Source: Chara braunii (Eukaryota; Streptophyta; Charophyceae; Charales; Characeae). From it: a stretch of 27,224 bases of DNA. The notes under the pieces were generated by a model that was not told the origin of the DNA, did no database searches, and worked only from the letters and a program-made list of their open reading frames with translations. The DNA lies in contig BFEA01000160.1 in assembly GCA_003427395.1 (NCBI GenBank), positions 1,457,312 through 1,484,535 on the forward strand, in the 5' to 3' direction. The translations under genes and the position numbers were made by a program. How positions within the stretch are numbered: the stretch's first letter is position 1; each line of letters starts with the position of its first letter. Below, piece by piece: positions 1-9,946 of the stretch.

Positions 1-659
1 TTTTTTCACTTAGAAGATTACCTGACACGGAGTCAGGATGAAAAGTACAACTGCTTTGCAGAAAAAAAGAGAAGGAAAAAAGAAGAAGAAAAGGGGGAAG
101 AGGAGGAGCTTATTTATTAAAAAAAAAAAAGAAAAAAAGAAGAGGAGAGGGCAGAGGATGAGTAGGAGATGAATCTGATGAAGCAAGGAAGGAAAAATGA
201 TAAAAAATCGCAATGTACAAAATTACCACAAATGCTCCTTGAGCTTTGGAGAATGACTCGGAATTGCAACTGAGAGGAGAAGCAATTCCACTCCCTCACT
301 GTCTCACAAGATGGTGAATCATAACCCAGAAATCTCATCATCAGGTGCTTGCTTTTTTTTTTTTTTTTTTTTTTATAATCCCCCTCGCCCTTTTCCCTCT
401 CAACACCACCCCTCTCTGTGACATACCTTCACGTGTTGGCTATCGGTACAGTAGGAATGTTGGCATGTCAGTTCATTCATTACCTGAGAGACTGCAGCTG
501 GACGCAGCTGGCGTATTCTTATATACTTTTTTTTCGGCGTAATCTTCACAATTTCGTATTGACAACGACTGCTTTCCTTGCGAGCTCCGTTTTCGAGTAC
601 AGTTTGGTGAAACTATGCCGGAGGCCATAAATCGCAAACACATACTCCTTTTTTTTTTG
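1..659. other. Non-coding, A/T-rich left edge with poly-T runs
   Basis: No reading frame here looks like a protein; the short open stretches are low-complexity K/F-rich translations. The plus strand is A/G-rich to about 200, then has a poly-T run at 352-374 and another at 649-658 that is followed directly by a run of ten G. On the minus strand both T runs could be A tails of old retroelement insertions. I see no target-site duplication for either. Confidence 0.5.
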
Positions 660-1140
660 GGGGGGGGGGAAACGAGTACATCAGGGACAGGCAACTACTG
701 TGCAGGCTATAGGAGCGCCTACTCAGTTGAAGCCTGCCCATTTAGATGGCTCCTTTCTATTGGTGGGGTGCAACACCTGTTGGAAAAGGGGTCCAACGTC
801 CCCTGAACATGATTGAGGATATATTATATAGCCAAAACGTGTCTTTGCTGGTTTTCTCCTAAGGCTTCTGTTCCAAATGAGTTATGGGCCTTATGGCATC
901 TGGTGTGATGCACTGTACCTGAATCACGGTAGGTTCATGTTAACTTGCTGTATCCCTACTGTCTTCCCCCCATTTTGAAATAGAAAGTACAGTCAGCATC
1001 GCTGTATTTGTGGCAACTTGCGGTCTAGATACAGAGTTTAATGACTGTACTTCTATCTGGGGGCACATGGTAGGAAAGCCGGCAGTTAGTTGGCCAGCGT
1101 GATTGCAAGACGTTCTGATGAAGCTGTGCACAGGTGCCAA
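660..1140 (-). mobile_element. 3'-UTR fragment of a LINE related to LINE-B
   Basis: Positions about 740-806 align by eye with 10066-10130 in the 3' UTR of the second LINE: both contain CTATTGGTGGGG, followed after a short gap by a CTG(T/C)TGG...GTCCAACGTCC or GGGCCCAGTGTCC type motif. The T run at 649-658 would be the A tail of a minus-strand insertion. The 19-nt hairpin at 779-797 belongs to the family also seen at 1343, 10099, 10182, 10494 and 10628. No coding sequence is present, so this is a short, 5'-truncated piece. Its upstream limit is not defined. Confidence 0.45.
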
Positions 1141-1212
1141 AGATGGTAATTTTTTTTTATTTTTATTTTTTCTTTGTTCTTTATAAAATGGTAATTTTTC
1201 TAGCCTGTCATT

Positions 1213-1227
1213 CTTTCTTTTCTTTTC

Positions 1228-1263
<36 letters not shown>

Positions 1264-1276
1264 CTTTTTTTTTTTT
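1213..1276 (-). repeat. (TTTTC)n / poly-T tract, probable 3' tail of LINE-A
   Basis: The plus strand reads repeated TTTTC units and then long T runs. On the minus strand this is an (AAAAG)n-A tail placed just downstream of the zf-RVT end of the LINE-A coding region (1584). Its position and orientation fit the 3' end left by target-primed reverse transcription. Confidence 0.65.
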
Positions 1277-1583
1277 GAACAAAGCTGTGTTGTATTATAT
1301 GACTTGATCAGAGGCCGGGGACCTCACAATTCAACCCGGAGTGCTGGAAAGCAGGTCCAGCGTCCTATGTGGGCTACAAACTGGGAGCCCGGACCAATGT
1401 CCTCCGTAGAAGAAGATATAAAGTGAGTTGTTACCCGTCCCTATGGCTTATCCAGACACAGCAATCCCAGAAAGCAACAAGGACTAAGGATGGAGCTTAA
1501 AACTGGGTGGGGAGAGATCACAGAAGTATAGCAGCAGGATCTTGGGGAAGAACGAGGTCTTCCACCTCATCCCACAGATGACG
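1277..1583 (-). other. 3' UTR of LINE-A
   Basis: Non-coding stretch between the end of the RT C-terminal frame and the A-rich tail. It contains the hairpin GCTGGA-(7 nt)-TCCAGC at 1343-1361, shared with the LINE-B 3' UTR and with the fragment near 779. A second copy of the flanking theme (GGGAGCCCGGACCAATGTCC) follows at about 1385-1404. Confidence 0.55.
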
Positions 1584-2260
1584 TTAGAAAACGAGTTGGT
1601 TATTCTCAGTGAACCAAATCCACCGAAATTCAGACCCCCAGTGCTTGAGCATCGAGATCTGAGCCACTGTGGATTGGGGGAAATGGGATCTGGCCATTCT
1701 CCATTCGGGCATGATAAGAGATCTAACTGAGGACTTGAAGGTATTGCGTAAGCGAGAAATAGACCAAAATTCCTTATTAAATCTGCGATCTCTGCGAGCT
1801 AGCCAGAGGACCCAAAAACCCAAGATGCGGAATTTGTTTGCTACGCCAGCTCTAAGAGAGTCAGATTGGTCACCCATTCCCACCACAAGTGAGATGAATC
1901 TTCCAGAGACATGTGCGGGCAGACGTCACAGGAAGCTGGTATCTCCATCCCCTTTTCCGTGCACCACGCTGCTGTAGGTACACAGCTATGGAGATGGAGC
2001 CATTGTAACCCTGTCATCTTGACTTCAAGAATATCCAGTATTAGACTGATGTAGAAGCGTACCCAGTTGAGAGTTGGGCCCCTTATCTGCAGGTTGTTGG
2101 ATCTTCTGTTCCAGGACTCCCAGATTCCAAAATGCAGAGTTGAAGCTTTGGATTGGAGTTTGTAAGCCACCTGGGAAGTGTACTCTGGGAGAGTGACAGT
2201 AATCAACTCCGAGGATTCGGTAGTGAGTCTCCACCCAAGATTCTGTTCATCCACTTTCAT
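1584..2260 (-). pseudogene. C-terminal zf-RVT region of LINE-A ORF2, in two shifted frames
   Basis: This is the continuation of the reverse transcriptase polypeptide after the ORF2 stop at 2257. Frame one (2260-1841) overlaps the ORF2 stop by ATGA and encodes a stretch ending in a zinc-binding pattern, SCDVCPHM...HLWWE, as in the zf-RVT domain that follows plant LINE RTs. The final C of the expected H-x-x-x-x-C is replaced (WWEW). Frame two (1886-1584) carries the terminal segment RILGFWVLWLARRDRRF, like the family's conserved LW-x-x-W-x-x-R ending. LINE-B has the equivalent segments at 11993-11247 and about 11290-10806, which supports the assignment. Two frame changes, near 2258 and 1865, separate these parts from ORF2. 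Confidence 0.7.
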
Positions 2261-5200
2261 TCGCTGAAGGGGATTCCTCCCCTTGCTGGCTTGATGTGAG
2301 TCTTTCCTTTGCTGTTTCGGGTTGTCACGACTCTGACCTCGACACAGTGCGTCAGGTCCATGGTCTTGCTAGGCGGGGTGGAGCGGGACAGTCCATCCCT
2401 TGATAGCCTCCATGAGGAGACCTCTGCTGCTGACATATCACCTTCTTTCTCTGCTTGAAAGAAACACTCAGGAGAACTAGTGTCCTTCCACCAGGAGTCC
2501 TTGGATACCAGTCTGTGGCCGGATAAGAGCAAACTTCGCCAAGTACTTGGTATAGCTGCAATCAGGGAATCTCGATGGGAGCCTACGTTGCGCAGGCCAC
2601 CTAGCCTTCTTCTCAGTGAATCTTCAGAGTACCAATCAGATCTTTGAACATCCCATAAGTGGGATACCTTCCATACACCTTTTTGAAGCCAACTCCTGGC
2701 GAAATTCCCTGGGGACTTCGACACTGAGAACATGCGCCCAGATGTGTCCAAAATAGCCGGGTTCTCGAACAGACTAGATGTTAGAACTTCAGATAGGGTG
2801 GTTGGAGACCGAATGACCGAGGGAATGATCTTAGACCAGGCTTTAAGAATAGGACCCCAAGTAGGGGACTTTACAGATCTGACTAGCGGGTAATAGAGGA
2901 GGGCGTACCATACCGCCTCCTGGTCGGATAATTCCCATTCTTGGACCAGTGAGGCCTGAGCTAGTTGCATCCAAGGTTGAGTTTCAGTAGATGTTAAGAG
3001 CCTTACCGGCCACTTGGCCAGGAGGGCAACATTCTGGGTTTCCGGGTCTAAAATACCGAGACCCCCATCTTTTTTCTTCTCCGTTAGTTTCCACCATGCC
3101 ACCTTGCTGATGCAGGATGGTGTGTTAGAGTCCCCCTTCCAGATGAATTTGGTAATCAGCTGTCTCACTAGTGTGGCTGAAGAGGAGGTGATTCGGCGGA
3201 AAGCCAAGATAAACCATATGGTAGACAGGATTGAACAGTTGGCAACCAGAGCTCTCCCCATGAGGGACAGGTGCCTGCTGCCGGACCATTTAGCACACGT
3301 ATCTCGTATCCTGTTATCAATGACCGCTGATTGTATTCCTGTGCTGTCTCCGAAGGAAACCATTATGCCCAGGTACCTTTCTGATTCGGTTACAGGGATC
3401 AATTTGATCCCAAGGTCTATTGCCAGTGGAGAATTGTCCCAGGTGAGGGCGACTGATTTGTCCCAGCTCACCCTCATTTCTGAGGCGTGTTCGTAGATAG
3501 ACATGCATTCGTGGAGGGCATTGAGTGAGGGGACTAAGTTTTCTGTGATGGCTGAAAAGTCGTCAGCCAGCGCAGAGACCTTGATTTCAAGGTGTGGGGG
3601 CACCCACAGCCCCTTGTAGTTTTCATGTGCTCTAATCATATTCATCAAAACCTCCAACTGGATGACGAAGAGAGATGGGGCCAGCGGGCAGCCCTGCCTG
3701 AGAGATCTTGTGATTGTGAAAGGTTGGGATACCAGTCCATAAACTGTTATACAGCCCTTCGAGCCATGGTACAGGTTCTCTACCCAGTGGCGGTATTTGG
3801 GGCCTATGCCGAGCCTGCGGAGAACTTCTAGCATGAAGGACCAATTGAACCTATCATAGGCTTTCTCAAAATCGATGAGAAGAAACGCGGTGTTGGATTC
3901 TTTTTTCTTTATCAGATCTAGTGACTGTGAGATGACCATGACATTGTCTAGAACCTGTCTCCCAGGGATGAAACCCGACTGATCGGGATGGACCAGTCTG
4001 GCCATCAAGGAGGAAAGGCGTCTTGCCAGTGTTTTGGCCAAGATTTTCCCCACCACATTGAGTAATGATATAGGACAGTAATTCCGGACTTCATTTCTGT
4101 CTCCTTTTTTGTATAATAATGTGATAACCCCCTCTGTTGTTCTGGTCCCCAGGGAGTTGCCAGCTAGTACGTTATGGAAGACTCTCAGCAGGTCCGGGGC
4201 AAAAATATCCCAGAAAAGGCAGTAAAATTCTATTGGTAGGCCGTCCGGCCTAGGGCATTTGCCCTTGGCCATACACCTCATGGCGTCTGTAAGTTCTGCT
4301 GGAGTGATTGGTTGATCCACTGCTTCCTGTTCAGATCCAGATAGGATCCTATGGGTTGAGCCCCATAGGTGGTCTTCCCATTCTTGGGGGATTAACGGTT
4401 CATTGGGCTGTTTTTCTGTGGTGAGTAATTTCTCATAGAATATGTGTATGTAATCACATATAGACTCAGTTGATCTAGCCGGTTGGGCCGTGTTGTCGAA
4501 AGGGTGGGACATTTCTACCAATAACGTAGATTTGCCTTTCTCCTCACGCAGTTTGAGAGTACTTGTGTTCATTTTGTCCTTATGCAGTACGTTGTCAATG
4601 CGCTTAAAGCGCGTCCAAGGTTCGTGTCTTCTGATCTGTTTATCCTGCCATTCGTGCATCCATGCAGACCTCCTAATGGACCAGTAGCTGTCTGAGAACG
4701 AAGAGAAGACCAGTCTTTTTTCTGCCATTTCTATTTTCCTCCTCAGCATTATTTCCTCGTGTTTTCTATTTGCTGCTTTAATTCTCGATATATTGTTAAG
4801 GAATCCCGACAGAAGATGTAGGCCCTTGTCTAGCCACTCCCCTGTATCGGGGAAGAGGGTGGACGAGGACCTCCATTCCTCCCAAAAATTCCGTACCCAT
4901 GAGACCATTTCTTTGTCTTCGAAGATCTGCATGTTCAATTTGAATGTCCCTCTCCCTCGTTCGAGGGGGGGGCCTGCCGCCACCACTAGAGAGACCGGTT
5001 TGTGGTCAGATAATGGTTCCGAGGTGATCTCCGCTTGGAGGACGAGTGGGAGTATCTGTTCTGAGCAGAAAATGACATCTAGCCTTCTACATACCACTGG
5101 GGTGTTGGAGGACCACCACGTGTATTCCTTTTGTTGTGGGTAGAGATTGCGGTAGGGATCGAAGAGACCCTTTTCCGCTAGTATCTCACTAAGTGCCCGG

Positions 5201-5706
5201 GATTCACCTGGGTGGGATAGGGGGGAAGAGAAGTCCAGATCCTCGTTGAGGACTGTGTTCCAATCCCCACCTACCATCAAGAAGTCAGATTCGGTAATCA
5301 CTTGTGACAGGCTGTGGAAAAAATCAGTTTTTGATGGGTGGTCGGCGGGGGCATAAATAGAGAAAAATGTCCATTCTCTCGAGTCGAGAGTCAAGGTGAC
5401 TTTGGACCATCTCCCCCGGGGATCGAAATCCGAGTGGGAGATTGCTTTGCAGATCGAGTTGTGGATCAGGATCCCAGTGCCCCCCTTGGAGCCCTCTGCC
5501 GGGGCCCAAATCTGGGGTCTTGTCCACCAATTACTAATCTCAGCGATTCTTTCGCTGTTGAGTTTGGTTTCCTGCAACAGTACAATGTGTGCCCTGTTGC
5601 TGTGTATCCAGGACTTTAGCCTGGCACGTCTATGTTTACCGTTTCCAAGACCCTGGGATGTTGGAGAGCCTGTGGCCTGCCTGTCTGCAGACGCTGCGAA
5701 CAGCAA
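2257..5706 (-). CDS. LINE-A ORF2: APE-type endonuclease and reverse transcriptase
   Basis: An open frame of 1149 codons encodes the enzymes that nick target DNA and copy the element RNA by target-primed reverse transcription. Endonuclease residues visible are QETKL (45-49), YAP (118-120), GGDWN (146-150), RLD (208-210) and SDHKP (233-237). RT blocks are RPDGLP (486-491), NYCPISLLN (542-550), QSGFIPGRQ (576-584), FLLIDFEKAYD (608-618, first catalytic Asp 612), RQGCPLAPSLF (670-680) and ALADDF (712-717, catalytic Asp pair 715-716). All catalytic acids are present. Two normally invariant residues differ: GPDG is RPDG, and NYRP is NYCP. There is no ATG before residue 144. The first endonuclease strand lies in the ORF1 frame, so translation probably depends on ORF1 or the frame is broken near 5652. 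The stop at 2257 precedes the zf-RVT tail. Confidence 0.9.
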   Translation of the reverse strand: MLFAASADRQATGSPTSQGLGNGKHRRARLKSWIHSNRAHIVLLQETKLNSERIAEISNWWTRPQIWAPAEGSKGGTGILIHNSICKAISHSDFDPRGRWSKVTLTLDSREWTFFSIYAPADHPSKTDFFHSLSQVITESDFLMVGGDWNTVLNEDLDFSSPLSHPGESRALSEILAEKGLFDPYRNLYPQQKEYTWWSSNTPVVCRRLDVIFCSEQILPLVLQAEITSEPLSDHKPVSLVVAAGPPLERGRGTFKLNMQIFEDKEMVSWVRNFWEEWRSSSTLFPDTGEWLDKGLHLLSGFLNNISRIKAANRKHEEIMLRRKIEMAEKRLVFSSFSDSYWSIRRSAWMHEWQDKQIRRHEPWTRFKRIDNVLHKDKMNTSTLKLREEKGKSTLLVEMSHPFDNTAQPARSTESICDYIHIFYEKLLTTEKQPNEPLIPQEWEDHLWGSTHRILSGSEQEAVDQPITPAELTDAMRCMAKGKCPRPDGLPIEFYCLFWDIFAPDLLRVFHNVLAGNSLGTRTTEGVITLLYKKGDRNEVRNYCPISLLNVVGKILAKTLARRLSSLMARLVHPDQSGFIPGRQVLDNVMVISQSLDLIKKKESNTAFLLIDFEKAYDRFNWSFMLEVLRRLGIGPKYRHWVENLYHGSKGCITVYGLVSQPFTITRSLRQGCPLAPSLFVIQLEVLMNMIRAHENYKGLWVPPHLEIKVSALADDFSAITENLVPSLNALHECMSIYEHASEMRVSWDKSVALTWDNSPLAIDLGIKLIPVTESERYLGIMVSFGDSTGIQSAVIDNRIRDTCAKWSGSRHLSLMGRALVANCSILSTIWFILAFRRITSSSATLVRQLITKFIWKGDSNTPSCISKVAWWKLTEKKKDGGLGILDPETQNVALLAKWPVRLLTSTETQPWMQLAQASLVQEWELSDQEAVWYALLYYPLVRSVKSPTWGPILKAWSKIIPSVIRSPTTLSEVLTSSLFENPAILDTSGRMFSVSKSPGNFARSWLQKGVWKVSHLWDVQRSDWYSEDSLRRRLGGLRNVGSHRDSLIAAIPSTWRSLLLSGHRLVSKDSWWKDTSSPECFFQAEKEGDMSAAEVSSWRLSRDGLSRSTPPSKTMDLTHCVEVRVVTTRNSKGKTHIKPARGGIPFSE

Positions 5707-7704
5707 AGGCAGGATCCCATGCTGCCTTCAGAATGTCGGCGAAACTGCGAGAAAAGATCTTCTTCTCCGTGTGCAAAGCAGAGTTGACCTCAGTAATGAC
5801 CTCGCCTCTGATGCCATCACCAATTTCCGGTAAAAATCTCTCTTTTTCGTTCATTTCTTTGAACCATGAGAGGGGTGCCCAGTAAAAAATTGTTGCTGCT
5901 TCCTGGTGCATACCCCCTGGAAGAGCCGTGGTATCCAAGCACAGGGCGTGGATGGTGTGGATTTTCCCTGAGGTTCCAATTTTGTTAAAGGAGATGATCG
6001 GGTGGTGGGGAATCGGTCTTACTGCGCAGACCCCTTGGACTGTCTTCCTACCCAAGTTGTACAGTTGTACTGGGTCCGGGGGAGCAGAAACCAGGGAGTG
6101 GGGAATGGTGTAGCCACCCTTGCTGTCTGACAGTAGGAGCACATACGGTCCCTGGTGTGTTATTTTGAGGAGCAGAGGGAGTGCTATACTCGCATCCGTT
6201 TGTTGAGATCTTGCACCTGTTTCGCCCTGTGCGGTGACAGCATGGCTATCTGGATCAAAATCATCTGGTCTGGATCTTTTCGGGGACCCAGACCTGAGAA
6301 ATCTGTCCAGGACCATGCTGTCCCCGACCGGGACTGGGTTCTGTGAAACATTTCGATCGTTAGAGCCTGCAGCTGGGTGGCCCTGGTCATCCTTCGAAGA
6401 GAGGAGACGGAGATCCCCAGATGGCACCGATCCTGCTCCCAACGCGCCCCCATCCTCCCGAGAGTTACCTTGCGGGGGGAGGGTGCGAGCATCAGCAGAT
6501 CCGTTGCCAGGTTCTGAGTTTTTTGCCAGCCACGAAGGGCCCCCCGAGGGAGTCTTCTGCTGGCCCAATCTCGAAGGTGTGTATTCATTCTGCTTCCTTT
6601 GTTGCCCCTTTTTTCCTGTGGGTTGTTTCTGACCTGAAGGAGTCTGCAGTTGGGGGTTCAGCCACTGGAAACTTTTCCCAGCGGGTCTCCTGTCCCCCTT
6701 CTGCTTGCCGTTGCCTGTTGAGGGAGTTTTTTGCTGCTGAGAGTTCTGTCGGGGGATGGTGGTTCCCTGGTCCCCTTGAGATGCCTGGGGATTCGGAACA
6801 GAGCCTGCAGGGAGAGGGGTCCCCTCGTCTGACTTCTTGTGGGGTGGAGTAGCCTCCTCACACAGGCAGTCGCCTTCCATTCTGATGTAACGGTTGCACC
6901 CCTTGCACCAGGGGGTGTTACTGTTAACCAAATCTCCGGTGAGGGAGCACTTACTCGTGAAGACTTTAAGAGATTTAACGAATTTCTGTTCCGCGCTGGG
7001 ATGCAGACCGAACTTGATGTTCCCAAGATTCGGGTCAACTGGGTCATTCACAATATCGTACTCCTTGATCACCTTACCCATGCCAATCTCAATCCCTGTT
7101 TTGATGTACATGGAGGCGTCAATGGGGAAACGCATTGCCATCACCCAGTATTCCGATTTCTTTTCTTCTTCCCTTTGCCCACAGTCGGCTTTTGGCATCC
7201 ACGGTCTGAACAGAATCTTGTAGTTTTCCTCTTTTCCACAAAACGTTCTATTCCTTTCTGCAGCATCCACTCAGACAACAATGAAAGTTTCGGAATATAC
7301 GTCAACTGCATTTTGCTCTCAAAATGCGTGAGTCCACGGTGAGTTAGTAGCTGATCCTCTGGGATCAGGGCGTCCTCTATCGATCGTACGATATCCAATT
7401 TTCTGTCATTGGTGAGGTTCTTGGCTTCGCCCTGAAATAAGATAGCTACTGCGTGTTGTTTCATGAACTGTTCTTCCACTTTCCGGATACATTCCTTCGG
7501 ACGAATCTCGAGACATTCATCCTCCTCGTTGATTGAAGCTTCCACGTATTCTGAAACATCTTGTGATGCTTGATTGAGATACCAGTCGCCTACCATTGTG
7601 GCCAGACGAGTCAATTCCTCGTCCGAGAGAGTGGGTTGTGCTTGTGAATTCGCCTGATGGGGGGGGGAACTCGCTGAGGCCCCCGCCATCTGGGTATCCG
7701 ACAT
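5636..7704 (-). pseudogene. LINE-A ORF1: RNA-binding-type protein, one frame change near 7228
   Basis: ORF1 lies directly upstream of the EN-RT frame. I take the start at ATG 7704 (MSDTQMAGAS); the open frame extends to 7794 but without an earlier ATG. The first part runs to about 7228. The reading then has to move one base, within an A/G-rich run (GGAAAAGAGGAAAA), into the frame that is open from 7270 to 5636. The second part contains FPIDASMYIKTGIEIGMG, then a Cys cluster (CKGC...DCLC, residues 122-137 of that frame) resembling a small zinc-binding knuckle. After this comes a long Q/P/S/G-rich linker and a hydrophobic segment near 6200-5900. LINE ORF1 proteins usually bind element RNA; that role is inferred from position and the Cys cluster. 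The frame overlaps ORF2 by 71 bases. Confidence 0.7.
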
Positions 7705-9649
7705 GGTGACTGGTACTGAGAGTGAGTCAGAAGTTGGAAACAGCTGGAACTCTGAGTGGGGTATATGGTCACTTCTTTTATCAGGTTGTGTCACCGGATT
7801 GAGGTAAGGAACCTGGTAGGGAGGAGTAGGTTGAGAGTACTACTCGTGGGCATACGTGAGGTTGACAGGTGAGGGCCGTCGAAAATGAGGGAAGCGTTAG
7901 CGGGAAGGTTAGCAACCGAGAGGAGACAGGGGTAATTCTGGAGTAAGTGTAAGATCTGGGAATATTATAGAATCGGAAACGCAGAGTAGCGGGATGCAGT
8001 AAAATCGGGCATCGGGGAGTGGGGTGAAGAAGTAGCAGTGAGGCGATTTCGGGGTAGGGAGCCTAGAGTTGGGGGGAGGAAGGAGTGATGTGTCGATTGA
8101 GCGGTGGGGAGAATTGAGACGATGGGGTGCGAAGAGAACACGTCGGAGGGAAGTGGATGACGAAGGACGGGGGATAGGTCTACGTGGGATGGACTGTAGG
8201 GGAGTGGGGTTGAGACGAGAAGGTGTGAGGATGTCGAGGGAATCCCGAGAGGGGCAGGAGTTGGATGTCGGAGGTAGTCGAGAGAGGCGGGCTGAAGGTA
8301 GAGCCGAGACAGAAGAAAAGTTCCGGTCCAGGTATATTGGGAATTATTTGGAACACTATTCCCGGGATGAACAGTGACTTATATGCCCTACAAGAGAAAA
8401 TCGGGTGCCGGGGGGAGGGGTAGGGAGGTGGCGGTGAGATGTACGGGGAAGTAAATCGGAGGGAAAGTGGAAAGCGGTGGGTGGGGTGGGGGGATACGTG
8501 AGAGGGACTGTAGGATAGTGAATTGGGACGAAAAAGGTGCGAGAATACTGAAGGGGCTCCGGAAGGGGCAGGGTTTGAATATGAAGGATGGTTGTGAGGG
8601 GACGGGTCAGATGTTGAGACGGGAAAGGGGAGAATTCAGTTTAACGAGTATATTGTGGAATATCCGGAATACTATTCCGGGAAGAACCGTGGATTGTGTG
8701 TGTTACTAGTGATGGCGTGACGAATATATATAATGGGAAGAATTTGAGACGAAGGGGTGCGGAAAGTGATGTCGGAGTGAAAGTGAGTGGATGTCGACGG
8801 GGGGCAGGGCTACGTGACTAGGATTTGTAAAGTAGTGGGATTGAGGCGCGAGGGTGTGGTTGGATGCCTAGTGAGTCAGATACGGGCGTAGGTACTTTTC
8901 AGGCCTAGTGCCAAGGAAACTTCGACAGGAGCAACATTAGATTATGAAAAGTAGACTATTGGGAACGGACAGGGAGGTGAGACGAGGGGAGGGGGGAAAT
9001 AGGTTACCGGGTATATTTGGAAATATCCGGATTTCTATTTACGGGATGAACAGTAAAATAATTGTAGTACCAAGGTATTCGATTTATACCGACCAGGCGG
9101 CTTCTTGGTAAAATCGTATAAGGACAGCGCCGGACGGGAGCGAGGCGAGGGATACGAGGAGTTAGGTTAAGAGATTGTGGGAGAGAGAAAAAGGGGAGGG
9201 GATGTTAAGAACCCGGCTATAAGGACACAAACATGAGAGTTGAGGAATATACCTCTCTTCACCAGCATCGGTCTCCTTCTTCAGGTGTGGAATGGAGTCG
9301 AGCTTCCAGGGCCTGATGGCCCGTGCTGTAGCGGAGCACTGCACCCCAGTGCTTCGCTGGTAGTAGCTGGGTAAACTTGGTCAAAACTAGAGCAATGTAT
9401 TGTCTTCTGGAGCGTCAGCTGAAGCAGGGGTGACCGGCCACCACGCATTTCTTCCTCCGGGGTGGAAAGATGACTCACCCTGGTGATTGGGAGAAGAATG
9501 CTGCCCCTTACCTCTTTCGGAGAGGAAAAGGGGAGGTTGGCTATGGTGAACTTAGTTACCACGGATGAAAAGCGCGAAGCGGCACAACAGCGCAGACGCA
9601 GCGCAAATTTTGCGGCGTCGCTGAGGCGCGCCCCTGTACGCCCTGAACC
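7705..9649 (-). promoter_or_regulatory. LINE-A 5' leader (putative promoter/5' UTR)
   Basis: Nearly 2 kb without a convincing gene lies between ORF1 and the inferred 5' end. On the plus strand it is strongly G-rich, so the sense RNA would be C-rich. It contains degenerate tandem units (about 7950-9060), then a less repetitive segment 9160-9560. The last 80 bases are CpG-rich, as expected at the promoter end of a LINE. Open stretches inside (for example 8069-8377 plus and 9281-9562 minus) look compositional, not coding. Confidence 0.5.
7950..9060. repeat. Degenerate tandem repeats, about 315-395 bp period
   Basis: A recognisable block of the form GGTATATTgGGAAT...TATTCCCGGGATGAACAGT occurs at 8331-8376, 8646-8692 and 9009-9054. 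A second block, AAAATCGGG followed by CGGGG-rich sequence, occurs at 8001 and 8397. Between them recur variants of GGGATTGAGACGAGAAGGTGYGAGGATG. The spacing is uneven (315, 363 and 396 bases) and the copies are strongly diverged. Their location just upstream of ORF1 resembles the monomer arrays in the 5' UTR of some LINEs. Confidence 0.55.
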
Positions 9650-9651
9650 GT

Positions 9652-9906
9652 CATTCTTTCCTTCTTACTTTCTTAAAGTTTCTTTCTTTCTTTTTTTTTT
9701 TTTTTTTTTTTTTCAATCAAAACAGGTGAAAGGGTCTTCTGACTCTTCACCCAGTTCGTGCGGCAAGTGCAGATCGAAGGGCTCGATCCCTAGATCTATC
9801 CCATACCCTTGTACAGTTACCCGACGCCCTGTGTGCCTTGAACCCGCGACCTGTCTCTTAAAGCGTATCTCTGTGTGTTGTGTACTTAGTTAGGGTTGTG
9901 TCCACT
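9652..9906 (-). mobile_element. tRNA-derived SINE-like element, minus strand
   Basis: Read on the minus strand, a B-box-like GGTTCAAGGC (plus 9844-9835) lies 47 bases after an A-box-like TAACTAAGTAC (plus 9892-9882). That is close to the spacing in a tRNA gene, and the word GGTCGCGGGTTCAA looks like a tRNA T-arm. A body of about 120 bases follows, then an A-rich tail (T run at about 9685-9713, then GAAA-rich to 9652). TGAACCGT at 9644-9651 and 9907-9914 could be target-site copies, but this conflicts with the LINE-A boundary repeat at 9650-9660, so the exact ends are uncertain. Confidence 0.5.
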
Positions 9907-9946
9907 TGAACCGTACTTTCATTTTTATTTTTATTTTTTTCAAAAA

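Larger units (their letters stand above)
1207..9660 (-). mobile_element. LINE-A: near full-length non-LTR retrotransposon, minus strand
   Basis: Read on the minus strand, the element has a G/C-skewed leader (about 9649-7705), ORF1, ORF2 with endonuclease and reverse transcriptase, a zf-RVT tail, a short 3' UTR and an A-rich tail. The boundaries are inferred from an 11-bp direct repeat, GTCATTCTTTC, at 1207-1217 (abutting the tail) and at 9650-9660. The 5' end so defined starts in a CpG-rich stretch (9570-9649). The coding region is open over long distances but carries one-base frame changes near 7228, 5652, 2258 and 1865. It is therefore either a recently decayed copy or one with assembly indels. 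ORF order and the APE-type endonuclease place it in the L1/Tx1-like group of plant and algal LINEs; the exact clade is not resolved. Confidence 0.75.

Noticed and set aside
3014-3496. 160-codon plus-strand open frame
   Set aside because: Antisense to the well-supported LINE-A ORF2; no domain visible.
8069-8709. Two plus-strand open frames rich in G/R/E
   Set aside because: They fall in the G-rich degenerate tandem repeats of the LINE-A leader; the similarity between them reflects the repeat, not a protein.
9162-9562. Minus-strand open frames of 60-93 codons in the LINE-A leader
   Set aside because: No recognisable domain and no ATG context linking them to ORF1; possibly a short leader ORF but unsupported. 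I also looked for U1, U2, U4, U6 snRNA and U3 snoRNA signatures here and found none.
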